From contig NZ_SCNN01000022.1 of the NCBI RefSeq assembly GCF_005503535.1, positions 1 through 64,000 of the forward strand: a stretch of DNA of 64,000 nt, in the 5' to 3' direction. Of this stretch, positions 18,590 to 26,904 are shown one piece after another. Numbering within the stretch: position 1 is the stretch's first letter; each line of letters opens with the position of its first letter. This DNA is from Mesorhizobium comanense (GTDB lineage Bacteria; Pseudomonadota; Alphaproteobacteria; Rhizobiales; Rhizobiaceae). Position numbers and translations under genes: made by a program. Under the pieces are notes generated by a model, which was not told the DNA's origin, searched no databases, and saw only the letters and a program-made list of their open reading frames with translations.

Positions 18590-19435
18590 TTAACGGCCCT
18601 TTGCCACCCGGTCGAAAGCCATGAGCTTCTCCAAAAGCGCTGGCATGTCCTTCAACGGCACCATGTTCGGGCCGTCTGAGGAGGTCGAATTGTCTGGATC
18701 CTGATGGGTCTCGATGAAGACGCCCGCGACGCCGACGGCAACGGCCGCGCGGGCCAGCGTTTCGACAAAACGACGCTCGCCGCCGGAGGAACCACCCTGC
18801 CCGCCCGGCTGCTGAACCGAATGCGTGGCGTCGAAGATAACCGGCGCGCCGATATCGGCCATGACCGGCAGGGCGCGCATGTCGGATACCAGCGTATTGT
18901 AGCCGAAGGAAGCGCCGCGCTCGGTGGTCAGGACATTGGCGTTACCCGAACCCGTGATCTTAGCGACCACGTTCTTCATGTCCCAAGGCGCGAGGAACTG
19001 CCCCTTCTTGACATTGATCACCTTGCCCGTCCTCGCGGCGGCCACCAGCATGTCGGTCTGGCGCGACAGGAAGGCCGGGATCTGCAGCACGTCGACATGC
19101 GGCGCGACGATGGCGCACTGCTCCTCGGTGTGGACGTCGGTCAGCACCGGAAGCGAGAATTCCTTGCGCAGCTGGTCGAAAACCGGAAGGGCGGCGTCCA
19201 TGCCGGCGCCGCGCGTGGCCGACAGCGAGGTGCGGTTGGCCTTGTCGTAGCTGGTCTTGTAGACGAGACCGATGCCGAGCTTGCCGGTCAGTTCCTTCAG
19301 CGCCCCCGCCATGTCGAAGGCATGCTGGCGTGACTCGAACTGGCACGGACCGGCAATCAGCGCCAGGGCCGCCTTGTTGTCGAAGACGACATTGCCGACG
19401 GTGACGGACGAATTGGGCGCCAAGGGCTTGTTCAT
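18590..19435 (-). CDS. kdsA: 3-deoxy-8-phosphooctulonate synthase (KDO8P synthase)
   Basis: 281 residues. Condenses arabinose 5-phosphate and PEP to Kdo-8-phosphate for lipopolysaccharide. Seen: IAGPCQFESRQHAFDMA, YKTSYDKANRTS, TDVHTEEQCA, FLSRQTDMLVAAA, NVKKGQFLAPWDM, DATHSVQQPGG and the FIETHQDPDNS metal site. Its ATG overlaps the stop of the VOC gene by 4 bases (ATGA), so the two genes are probably coupled. Confidence 0.97.
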   Translation of the reverse strand: MNKPLAPNSSVTVGNVVFDNKAALALIAGPCQFESRQHAFDMAGALKELTGKLGIGLVYKTSYDKANRTSLSATRGAGMDAALPVFDQLRKEFSLPVLTDVHTEEQCAIVAPHVDVLQIPAFLSRQTDMLVAAARTGKVINVKKGQFLAPWDMKNVVAKITGSGNANVLTTERGASFGYNTLVSDMRALPVMADIGAPVIFDATHSVQQPGGQGGSSGGERRFVETLARAAVAVGVAGVFIETHQDPDNSTSSDGPNMVPLKDMPALLEKLMAFDRVAKGR

Positions 19436-20307
19436 GGGGTCTCCCGGAAAATAAAAGCCGCGCCCTGTCCGGATGCCGGCGGCACGACGATGTCATTGCC
19501 CGCTATATCGTACTCGACCGAAGCGGCTGCAAGCAGCCGCGACGCCGCATCGGCGTCGCGGACCGAGAACACCACGGCGGCAAAGCGAAGGTCCGTCGGC
19601 GCACCCGCCGCCAAACCAAAGCGCTCGGCAAACAATGCGGGGTCAACGACACTCAGCCTTGCATTGGGCAAGTCGAACACGCCGCCTGGCTCGTTGGCGG
19701 CCGGATCGCCAACCGCCACCGAAATAAACCTATCCTGTGTGGCAGGTGCTTTGCTGAGCGCCACAACCTCCAGAATTCCCGTGGCGCCGTTGGGATGGGC
19801 CTGCAAGGCCGAGCGGTCGACATCGGGCGCGTTGATCCGCTGGCAGGCAAAGAGGAAGGCATCCCTTGCCTTGTCGGCGGATGCGAAAGCGAGCTTGAAC
19901 GAAGCGACATCGCTCTTGCCTGTCGCGTCGGTGAAGGCGCGCGAAAAGCTCAGCATGTCTCCCGCCGACAGGCCCGCCGCCACGTAGCGTCCATGGTCCT
20001 GATCGGCATCGGCCGTGGCCAGGACCACGGCGGAAAATCCATCCTCGCCGCGATTCTCGCGGTAGAGCCGGTCACGCGCGACAAACACATTGCCCTCGGC
20101 AACAGCCTTCGTCGCCCGCTGTTCATCGCCGATCGCGAGCGGCTCGAGATAGGTGCCGTCGGCAAGGAAAACACAGCAATTCTCGGTTCCGAACGGATGG
20201 ATGCCGGTCGGAGCGACGACAAAGCCGAGAGAGGCAAGCCGGTCTCGCGCCAGATCGAGGCTTTGTGTCGGCAGGACCAGATGATCGAGCGCCAAAGGAT
20301 TGCGCAT
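19432..20307 (-). CDS. VOC-superfamily (glyoxalase-like) protein
   Basis: 291 residues from ATG 20307 (MRNPLALDHLVLPTQSLDLARDRLASLGF), with an alternative start at 20334. Two vicinal-oxygen-chelate halves: residues 1-130 with His in LDHLVLP, and a second part after residue 150. Matches the glyoxalase-like domain group without a defined substrate. It lies directly before kdsA and is coupled to it. Confidence 0.8.
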   Translation of the reverse strand: MRNPLALDHLVLPTQSLDLARDRLASLGFVVAPTGIHPFGTENCCVFLADGTYLEPLAIGDEQRATKAVAEGNVFVARDRLYRENRGEDGFSAVVLATADADQDHGRYVAAGLSAGDMLSFSRAFTDATGKSDVASFKLAFASADKARDAFLFACQRINAPDVDRSALQAHPNGATGILEVVALSKAPATQDRFISVAVGDPAANEPGGVFDLPNARLSVVDPALFAERFGLAAGAPTDLRFAAVVFSVRDADAASRLLAAASVEYDIAGNDIVVPPASGQGAAFIFRETP

Positions 20308-20465
20308 ATGAATTCCGGTTGCTGTTCGTGTCATGTGACGCGATGTGCATCATTGCGCGGACCGGTTCAAGGCTCCATCGCAATGCCGCCGCCCGGCATC
20401 AGCAACGGCGATCAGAAATAGTTGCGGTTACTCTCTTCTGCCGCCTGTGGATTTGAAGTAAGAAT

Positions 20466-20483
20466 ATCCCCCGCACGGGGGAT
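20466..20483. promoter_or_regulatory. 18-bp palindrome before the sugar cluster
   Basis: ATCCCCCGCACGGGGGAT: two 8-bp arms around CA, about 90 bp upstream of the first glycosyltransferase. It could be an operator for the cluster or a short RNA hairpin. There is no T run, so it is not a normal terminator. The rest of 20335-20572 shows nothing I can name. Confidence 0.4.
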
Positions 20484-20572
20484 GTTCCGAGTTCGGCCTT
20501 GGACGATTGTCACGGCGTCGCGAGTCGATGTCGGCCGCGACTATTGTCCTGCTTGCATGGCTGGAACCACGG

Positions 20573-21862
20573 ATGACGGGCGACTGCATGCTCAGGATCT
20601 TGCGGATCACGCCGCATTTCTACCGACCAGGCAGTTGGCCCGTGGCCTACGATCCCGTTGGAGGACTGCAAAACCAGTCATGGACGATCTCGCAAGGCAT
20701 GGACAAGGTCGGCACAACCCAGACTATCCTGACCAGCTACATTCCCGGTAGCCCAAGACGAATGCAATTGTCGGCAACAACGCGGGTCAAATGCACGGGT
20801 TTCTGGTTGCCCGAATTCATGGCCGGCTCGATGCTTTGCTTCAGTTGGTTCGTGGGGGCGATACCCGAGCTTCTGCGAGCGCGCCGCAGCTATGACATCG
20901 TCCACATTCATTTCAACCACTCGATCTGGTGCAGGATCATCGCGCTCATCGTCAACAGTCTGAACATGCCGCTCGTCGTTTCGATGAATACGCCGATGTG
21001 GTCTGGTCTTCAGAGCGCGTTCGGTCTCAGGGGCAAGCCATACGACGTAACGCGCTGGGTCGAGCGCATGGCTTTGAAGTCCGCCGACAGGGTGGTCGCA
21101 CTGACCGGGACATTCGGCCGGGCCACGGCCGAGGAACTGGGGCTCGACGCCTCCGATGTAGAGATCATCCCCGACGCGGTCGACGTCGGCGCTTTCCGGC
21201 GCCCGATCGCTCCTGAAGCGCTTCGGGCCTTCCGAGGCGAGCACGGCATCCCCGAAGGCCGGCCAATCGTCAGCTTCATCGGCCGCGTCAGCGCCGAAAA
21301 GGGTTGGCAGGATCTGCCCGCGCTGGTCGAGCGTTTCTCCGCGAAAGGCGTCTTTCTCCTGATCTGCGGAGATGGTCCCGACCGCCGCAAACTCGAGGCG
21401 GCCCTCGCCGCGATTTCCCGGCCGGGCTCGTGGGCCATCACCGGCTTCGTCTCGCCCGACGAGGTCAAGAAGGCGTTCGCCTTGTCCGACGCGATGGTCC
21501 TGCCTTCCCGACGAGAAGTGTTTGGCAGCGTCCTTCTGGAGGCGATGGCGGCAGGCGTGCCGGTGGTCGCCTATGCCGTAGGGGGTGTTGGCGACGTCGC
21601 CGGCTGTCCCGAAGCACTGGAACTCGTACGGCCGGGGCGCCAGGACGAACTCGCCGACCGTGTACTGCGATTGATTGCCGACCGTCAGGAGCGGGAACGG
21701 CTTGTCGCGCGAGGGCGCCGACGCGCGGCGGACTTTTCGGTGGATTCCGCGGTAGCGCTGAACCTTGCCCTGTATGCTTCAGTTCTCGCCGCGAAAGGAT
21801 CACGGCGACCGGCCGGCGCGCCGACGTGGCAGGAGGACGGCGGCTCGCCGGACAGCGCTTGA
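20573..21862 (+). CDS. Family 4 glycosyltransferase (first gene of sugar cluster)
   Basis: 429 residues from ATG 20573; ATG 20588 (MLRILRITPHFYRPG) is an equally likely start. GT-B fold: the N-terminal half has the DPVGGLQNQ acceptor/loop motif, the C-terminal half has VSFIGRVSAEKGWQDLPALVE, LLICGDGPDRRKLEAAL and the nucleotide-sugar site LPSRREVFGSVLLEAMAAGVPVVA (E-x7-E). From memory the N-terminal layout (ILRITPxF...WP...DxVGG) resembles the 2-deoxystreptamine N-acetylglucosaminyltransferases of aminoglycoside clusters (BtrM/NeoM type). This resemblance needs alignment. The TGA stop overlaps the TTG start of the next gene. Confidence 0.88.
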   Translation: MTGDCMLRILRITPHFYRPGSWPVAYDPVGGLQNQSWTISQGMDKVGTTQTILTSYIPGSPRRMQLSATTRVKCTGFWLPEFMAGSMLCFSWFVGAIPELLRARRSYDIVHIHFNHSIWCRIIALIVNSLNMPLVVSMNTPMWSGLQSAFGLRGKPYDVTRWVERMALKSADRVVALTGTFGRATAEELGLDASDVEIIPDAVDVGAFRRPIAPEALRAFRGEHGIPEGRPIVSFIGRVSAEKGWQDLPALVERFSAKGVFLLICGDGPDRRKLEAALAAISRPGSWAITGFVSPDEVKKAFALSDAMVLPSRREVFGSVLLEAMAAGVPVVAYAVGGVGDVAGCPEALELVRPGRQDELADRVLRLIADRQERERLVARGRRRAADFSVDSAVALNLALYASVLAAKGSRRPAGAPTWQEDGGSPDSA

Positions 21863-22836
21863 TCAACTTCGTCACCACGCGCAGCCATGGCCATACCGTT
21901 CGCCATCTGGTCCGCCAGTTGGGCAATGCGCGACATTGGAGCTACGAGCGCCTCTTTCGGCAGAGGGAACTGCGCTCCGGTACCTGGGTTTTTACCGACC
22001 ATGAGCGGCTTTCGAACTTCGAGATCGCCCTGGCCGCCCGGGTCGCCAATCGACTTGAGCGCGGCGGAGCCCGCGTGCTCAACCACCCCGCCCATGTGCT
22101 TGGCCGCCATGATCTGCTGAAGGCCCTGAATGCGGCAGGGATCAATCGTTTTTCGGCCTGGCGTTGTGAAAGCCAGCCGCGCCCGAACTCGTTTCCAGTC
22201 TTCATCCGCAACGAGTTCGATCATGTTTCCGCCGGCTTGGAGTTGATTGCGGACCAAGCGGCACTCGATGCGGCACTGAGCCGGATGAGAGCGAACGGCA
22301 TACCCTTGGCCGGCAAGCTGGTCATCGAGTATGCCGGACAGGAGGTAAGCCCGGGCGTCTGGCAGCGCTTTGCCACCTATCGCGTCGGCCATCGGCTGAT
22401 CGCCCACCACAACGCCGTCGATTTCCGCTGGGCCGCCAAGGACGTGGAGGACACACAGCGCCTTGTCGCCCATCCGATGTTCGCGGCATTCCTCGAAACC
22501 GAACGCCGTTTCGTCGAAGGCAATATCTACGAAGAAGTGCTGCGCCGGGCCTTCGACCTTGCCGGCATCGACTATGGACGGGCCGATTTCTCGCTGGTCG
22601 ACGGCCGTCCCCAGATATTCGAGATCAACACCAATCCGGCACATGGCTCCCACAGCACGATCTATCAGCAGACCCATCCCGAACGCGTTGCGACCCAAAA
22701 ACTATCGGAAGACAGGCTATACGCCGCCTTGCGGGCGGTGGATGTGCCGGCAGGCGCCCGCATCGGCCTCGACGATCCCGCACTCCTCCCGCAGCAAGCG
22801 TTCAGAAGACTTTTCACGGGGCTGAAACGTGCTTGA
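21859..22836 (+). CDS. ATP-grasp family protein of unknown substrate
   Basis: 325 residues from TTG 21859, which overlaps the previous stop as TTGA; GTG 21826 is an alternative. No ATG occurs until far inside the domain. The first part (VTTRSHGHTVRHLVRQLGN) is a pre-ATP-grasp fold. The ATP-grasp part has FPVFIRNEFDH with its binding basic residue, and the metal-binding end DYGRADFSLVDGRPQIFEINTNPAH (Asp, Glu, Asn ligands). Such enzymes join a carboxylate to an amine through an acyl-phosphate. It is not one of the well-known kinds (D-Ala ligase, RimK). Together with the acyltransferase next door it suggests an amide-bearing product. Confidence 0.75.
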   Translation: MINFVTTRSHGHTVRHLVRQLGNARHWSYERLFRQRELRSGTWVFTDHERLSNFEIALAARVANRLERGGARVLNHPAHVLGRHDLLKALNAAGINRFSAWRCESQPRPNSFPVFIRNEFDHVSAGLELIADQAALDAALSRMRANGIPLAGKLVIEYAGQEVSPGVWQRFATYRVGHRLIAHHNAVDFRWAAKDVEDTQRLVAHPMFAAFLETERRFVEGNIYEEVLRRAFDLAGIDYGRADFSLVDGRPQIFEINTNPAHGSHSTIYQQTHPERVATQKLSEDRLYAALRAVDVPAGARIGLDDPALLPQQAFRRLFTGLKRA

Positions 22837-23842
22837 TCTCGCCGCGGCTGAACCTTTCATTTCCGATCGGCCGATGCTGATCGAGGCGACCGATCACTTC
22901 GATTTCGGCTCCGAGGAATATCGGCGGCTCTACGCCCGCGCACCGGCATCGGCATTCCAACACCCTAACTGGCTCACGGCCTTCTATCGCAACATCGCTC
23001 CGGCACATGATGCGGAACCTTTGGTTATTACTGGCCGGGACACTGCCGGCGAGCTTCGGCTTGTGGTGCCGCTCGTCCGGCGCGAGAGCGGCAGTCAAAC
23101 GCAGTCGATCGAATACGCCTTTCTCGGCGTCACCGACTACGTTTGCCCTGTCATTGCTAAGGGCGTGAAAATCAATGCATCGACCAGGCGGCATTTTCGC
23201 GATGTACTTGGCCTCTATTGCGCCCTGAGAATCGGCCCTGTCCATCGCGCTCACCTCAGTCAATGGCGTGCGCTGCTGGGCATCGGGCCATCCGAGCTAG
23301 ACTTCGGTGCCCATGCCGTGCGCTACGCGTTTCCTTATGCCGAATGGCGCAAAGCCAACCTTGGCAATCGACGCGCGGCAGATCTCGACCGCAAGGCACG
23401 CAGGCTTGCCGAGGCCGGCGAACTGAAGCTGCGGCTGGTCGAGCCCAATGATGTGCGCCAGGCCATGATCGCGGCGCGCGATTTCCGTTCCGGGCGGTTT
23501 CCGGACGATCCGCTGCAGACAGAGCATGGCCTCGAATTCTACATCGACGTCGCCGTGAACGGCGCGCATTCAGGCCTCGCGCGAACCTATCGTCTCGCTT
23601 CCGAGGACCGCACGGTCGCCCTGGTCTTCGGCTTGGTCGACGGCGACTGTTTCCGATACATTCTTCTGGCCTGCGACTATGGCGCCCATGCGCGCTATTC
23701 TCCGGGCCTGCTGGCGCTTGACTGCGTGATGGCGGCCTGGGCCACCGACGGGGGCAAGACCTTCGATTTCACCATTGGCGATGAGCCCTTCAAGAGCCGG
23801 TTCGGCTGCACCCGCTCCACCATGTACGAGTTTTGCCTGTGA
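22829..23842 (+). CDS. CelD/BcsL-type GNAT acyltransferase
   Basis: 337 residues from GTG 22829, overlapping the ATP-grasp gene by 8 bases. It has the paired layout of the CelD/BcsL acetyltransferases found in polysaccharide clusters: an N-terminal half with FQHPNWLTAFYRN, and a C-terminal GNAT half with LARTYRLASEDRTVALVFGLVDGDCFRYI, YSPGLLALDCVMAAW and the ending FDFTIGDEPFKSRFG, a conserved signature of the group. It probably transfers an acyl group to a sugar amine or hydroxyl; the donor and acceptor are unknown. Confidence 0.82.
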   Translation: MLDLAAAEPFISDRPMLIEATDHFDFGSEEYRRLYARAPASAFQHPNWLTAFYRNIAPAHDAEPLVITGRDTAGELRLVVPLVRRESGSQTQSIEYAFLGVTDYVCPVIAKGVKINASTRRHFRDVLGLYCALRIGPVHRAHLSQWRALLGIGPSELDFGAHAVRYAFPYAEWRKANLGNRRAADLDRKARRLAEAGELKLRLVEPNDVRQAMIAARDFRSGRFPDDPLQTEHGLEFYIDVAVNGAHSGLARTYRLASEDRTVALVFGLVDGDCFRYILLACDYGAHARYSPGLLALDCVMAAWATDGGKTFDFTIGDEPFKSRFGCTRSTMYEFCL

Positions 23843-24807
23843 CAGTCCTGCCTGCGACACTTCCGGAGCCAGACGGCGTTCTCGACACGCCCCGGCTGGC
23901 CGTCGTGGTCCCCGCCAGGAACCGCCGCGAAAGCTTGCCGCGCACGCTGGCATCCATATTTTGCGTGTCCCGGACAGATATCGAAGTGGTGGTTATAGAC
24001 GACGGATCGGCGGATGGCACCGAAAGCTACCTGGCCTCTATCGACGATCCGCGCCTGAAATGGCGCCGTTTGCCTGCGCCGGCCGGAGCCAACACGGCCC
24101 GCAATGAGGGCGCGGCGTTGTCGCGTGCGCCGCTGATCGCCTTCCTTGATTCTGATGACGCCTTCCGACCCGGGCGGATCGACCGGCTTGTCTCCTTCTT
24201 CGAGGAAAACCCTGAAATCGCCTGCACCATAGACGGATTCAGCGACATCTCCCCCAGCGGCGAGCGCATCCATCGGCTGCCGCGGGTCGAGCCCGATGAG
24301 GAAACGTTACGGCAGTTGCTGCTCTGCCACTGCATTCCGTTGACCAATTCGACCGTCACCGTTCGCCGGGCGGCGTTCGAGGCAGTCGGCGGCTACGATC
24401 CGGACCTTCGTCGCCATCAGGACAGGGAACTCCTGCTGCGCCTGGCGCGGCAGCACCGCATAGCCTTCGGCACCGCCACCGATGTCCTGAAGTACCGATC
24501 GGCGAATTCGATCTCGCGCACCCATGCCGGTTACATCAAGGGGCTGGACGACTTCGTGGCTCGCTGCCCCGATTATCGATCGGCCGGCTACGCGTCGATC
24601 CTCAGCTATCTGACGGTGCGCGGCGCATTGAAGGCATTGGCGCAAGGCCATTTCAGCGTCGCGCTGGCTGAATTGAAAGCCTGGCGCCGGGCCGACAACC
24701 TGCCCGGTGGCCTGCATGTGTTTCCAGGCTATTTCACCGGGCGCCGCAAAAGACACCTCCTGGCGCAGGCCCTGGATCAGCTTCCGGCCACGACGTCGGC
24801 GGAATAA
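23839..24807 (+). CDS. Family 2 glycosyltransferase (last gene of sugar cluster)
   Basis: 322 residues from GTG 23839, which overlaps the previous stop as GTGA; TTG 23833 is possible. GT-A fold: LAVVVPARNRRESLPRTLASI, the nucleotide-binding VVVIDDGSADGT, GANTARNEGAALSRAPLIAFLDSDDAFRPGRI (metal-binding DSDD) and the acceptor-side GGYDPDLRRHQDRELLLRL. No membrane segment is seen. The gene ends inside the 3' end of the convergent Dabb gene (31-bp overlap). Confidence 0.9.
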   Translation: MTVLPATLPEPDGVLDTPRLAVVVPARNRRESLPRTLASIFCVSRTDIEVVVIDDGSADGTESYLASIDDPRLKWRRLPAPAGANTARNEGAALSRAPLIAFLDSDDAFRPGRIDRLVSFFEENPEIACTIDGFSDISPSGERIHRLPRVEPDEETLRQLLLCHCIPLTNSTVTVRRAAFEAVGGYDPDLRRHQDRELLLRLARQHRIAFGTATDVLKYRSANSISRTHAGYIKGLDDFVARCPDYRSAGYASILSYLTVRGALKALAQGHFSVALAELKAWRRADNLPGGLHVFPGYFTGRRKRHLLAQALDQLPATTSAE

Positions 24808-25067
24808 CGCAGTTCACGCAACGGTTTGACCTTGCTGGTGGTCTGCGCATAGAGCGGATGGGCCTTGTAGGCGGCCAGCGCGGCGTCATCGGCAAACTCC
24901 GCATAGACAACGACGTCGATTTCGTTGCCGAGCGGGTCGACCTTGGTGTTGAAGGTAACCTCGAAAAGACTGGAATGGGGAATGTCGCCGAGCGCCAGCA
25001 GTCCGGTGCGCACCGCCTCCATGTCCTCCTTGCGCCGCGCGCTGAAGAAAACGATATGCCGGATCAA
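24777..25067 (-). CDS. Dabb-family stress-response A/B barrel protein
   Basis: 96 residues. It starts MIRHIVFFSARRKEDMEAVRTGLLALGDIPHS and has VVYAEFADDAALAAYKAHPLY, the typical Dabb ferredoxin-like fold that forms a dimeric barrel. The reaction is unknown; relatives act in stress or as small monooxygenase-like proteins. Confidence 0.85.
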   Translation of the reverse strand: MIRHIVFFSARRKEDMEAVRTGLLALGDIPHSSLFEVTFNTKVDPLGNEIDVVVYAEFADDAALAAYKAHPLYAQTTSKVKPLRELRYSADVVAGS

Positions 25068-25140
25068 ATTTCCGCCTCCTCGATCTGATGCCGGGTCTTT
25101 TGTGACGGCGGTCCGGTGGCGTCAACCACTCATGACGACG

Positions 25141-25181
25141 CGCGTCCTTGCGACGCGCCACCTCGCGGTCGCAAGGACGCG
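25141..25181. repeat. Strong 14-bp inverted repeat
   Basis: CGCGTCCTTGCGAC (25141-25154) and its exact complement (25168-25181) enclose a 13-base loop. It lies between the 44-residue ORF and the Dabb gene, both minus strand. No T run follows on either strand, so it is not a standard terminator. Confidence 0.6.
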
Positions 25182-25205
25182 ACCGCCGATGCTTTTCGAA
25201 GCTAG

Positions 25206-25340
25206 CTAGGCCTTGCCGGTGACATAGCGCACGACATGGGAGAGCTCCTTGACCGAAATGTCGAGATAGCGGCCCTGATTGTAAAGGCCGTCCCAGATCA
25301 GGAAGAACGCGATGGCGGCAATGACGATTACATAACGCAT
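25206..25340 (-). CDS. Possible 44-residue membrane peptide
   Basis: ATG 25340 to TAG 25206. It has one hydrophobic helix at residues 3-18 (YVIVIAAIAFFLIWDGL) followed by a soluble part (NQGRYLDISVKELSHVVRYVTGKA). There is no convincing ribosome site, but the layout of one membrane helix plus an amphipathic tail is protein-like. Not recognised. Confidence 0.45.
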   Translation of the reverse strand: MRYVIVIAAIAFFLIWDGLYNQGRYLDISVKELSHVVRYVTGKA

Positions 25341-25548
25341 GGCTAAAGCTATCGCACATGCGCGGCGGTGACCATAGAGGTCATCATGCCTCCCGGGCTC
25401 AGAATCCCCGCAATTGTTTCGAGACCGCGCAGACGCCGAGCTGCTTCAGCGATGAAACTCGGCGTCAGTTGCACCGTACCTTTCATTGACCATGCCTTGG
25501 CGCCTCAGCGCGCCTCTCAAGCAAACAAAGTCGATGCAAGGGGACCAG

Positions 25549-26892
25549 ATGAATATCGTGCCTATAAACCGCGGCGGAGACGGCGGCAGGAAGAAAATAG
25601 CGATCATCGGGTCGGGAATTTCCGGGGCCGCGGCGGCCTGGGCGCTTCACACCGTTGCCGATGTCACCTTGTTCGAGGCATCCGCACGCCCCGGCGGCCA
25701 CACCGCCACCGTGGACATCGATTATGACGGCACCCCCCTCTCCGTCGACACCGGCTTCATCGTCTATAACGAACTCGCTTATCCGAACCTCTCGGCCCTG
25801 TTTTCGCATCTCGGCGTCGACACGCATGAGAGCGACATGGGATTTTCGCTGTCCCTCGACGGAGGCAGGCTCGAATGGTGCGGCTCGACGCTGCGCACGA
25901 TATTTGCCCAGAAGCGCAACGTCTTCTCCCCGGGCTTCCTTTGGATGCTGCGCGAAATCCTGCGCTTCAACAAGGAGTGCGTGGCCGATCGCGACAGCGG
26001 TTCGCTCACCCATACGACCATCGGCCGCTATCTGGAAAGGAAGAAGTATTCAGCCGCCTTTCGCGACAATTATCTGATGCCGATGGCGGCGGCGATCTGG
26101 TCGACGCCAAGGGCAAGCATGCTCGACTACCCCGCGGCGAGTTTCATCTCTTTCTTCGAGAATCATCGGCTCATCCACGCCGAACGTCCGACATGGCGCA
26201 CGGTCAGCGGCGGCTCTCGTAACTACCTGGACAAGCTCCTGGCGCCGCTCGGCGGGCGCGTCAAGCTCGAATCGCCGGTCAAGACTCTGGTGCGTGACGC
26301 CTTTGGCGTTACGGTATGGGCGGGCGACCAGCCGCCGGACCGCTTCGACAATGTGATCGTCGCGGCGCACAGCAACCAGGCGCTCGCCATGCTGGGCGAC
26401 GCCACCAGCGTCGAGGAAACCATCCTCTCCGCCATCCCGTACCGGCCGAACCGTGTCGTCTTGCACCGCGATGCAAGGCTGATGCCGAAGCGCCGTGCCG
26501 CATGGGCGGCCTGGAACTACCTGCGCTGCGCCTGCGATCGCGACGAGCCTGAGGTCTCCGTCACCTACTGGATGAACCGGCTGCAAGGCATCGACGAAAA
26601 CAAGCCGCTGTTTGTCTCGCTCAATCCGGTGATCGAACCGCGTGAGGATATGGTGTTCGGCGAATGGATGTTCGACCATCCGCAATACGACGCCCGCGCC
26701 CTTTCGGCGCAGGCACGCCTCCACGACATCCAGGGCACGCGCGGCGTCTACTTCGCCGGAGCCTGGACGGGACATGGCTTTCACGAGGACGGGCTGCGCT
26801 CCGGGCTGGACGCGGCAATTGCGCTCGGCGCGAAAGTACCGTGGCGCGACATTTCCATCGAAATGCCGGAGCCCGCCTTGGCGGCGGAATAG
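25549..26892 (+). CDS. FAD-dependent amine-oxidase-like oxidoreductase
   Basis: 447 residues from ATG 25549, with AAGGGGA just upstream. N-terminal dinucleotide site IAIIGSGISGAAAAWAL and the ARPGGHTATVDI motif of the flavin amine oxidase/desaturase group; a C-terminal FAD motif appears in GVYFAGAWTGHGFHEDGLRSG. Homologues lie with DUF1365 and a Cfa-like gene in many alphaproteobacteria, and in Rhodobacter this kind of gene set belongs to the singlet-oxygen sigma-E response and fatty-acid modification. The role here is inferred from that context. Confidence 0.88.
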   Translation: MNIVPINRGGDGGRKKIAIIGSGISGAAAAWALHTVADVTLFEASARPGGHTATVDIDYDGTPLSVDTGFIVYNELAYPNLSALFSHLGVDTHESDMGFSLSLDGGRLEWCGSTLRTIFAQKRNVFSPGFLWMLREILRFNKECVADRDSGSLTHTTIGRYLERKKYSAAFRDNYLMPMAAAIWSTPRASMLDYPAASFISFFENHRLIHAERPTWRTVSGGSRNYLDKLLAPLGGRVKLESPVKTLVRDAFGVTVWAGDQPPDRFDNVIVAAHSNQALAMLGDATSVEETILSAIPYRPNRVVLHRDARLMPKRRAAWAAWNYLRCACDRDEPEVSVTYWMNRLQGIDENKPLFVSLNPVIEPREDMVFGEWMFDHPQYDARALSAQARLHDIQGTRGVYFAGAWTGHGFHEDGLRSGLDAAIALGAKVPWRDISIEMPEPALAAE

Positions 26893-26904
26893 GTGGACGC
26901 AACA

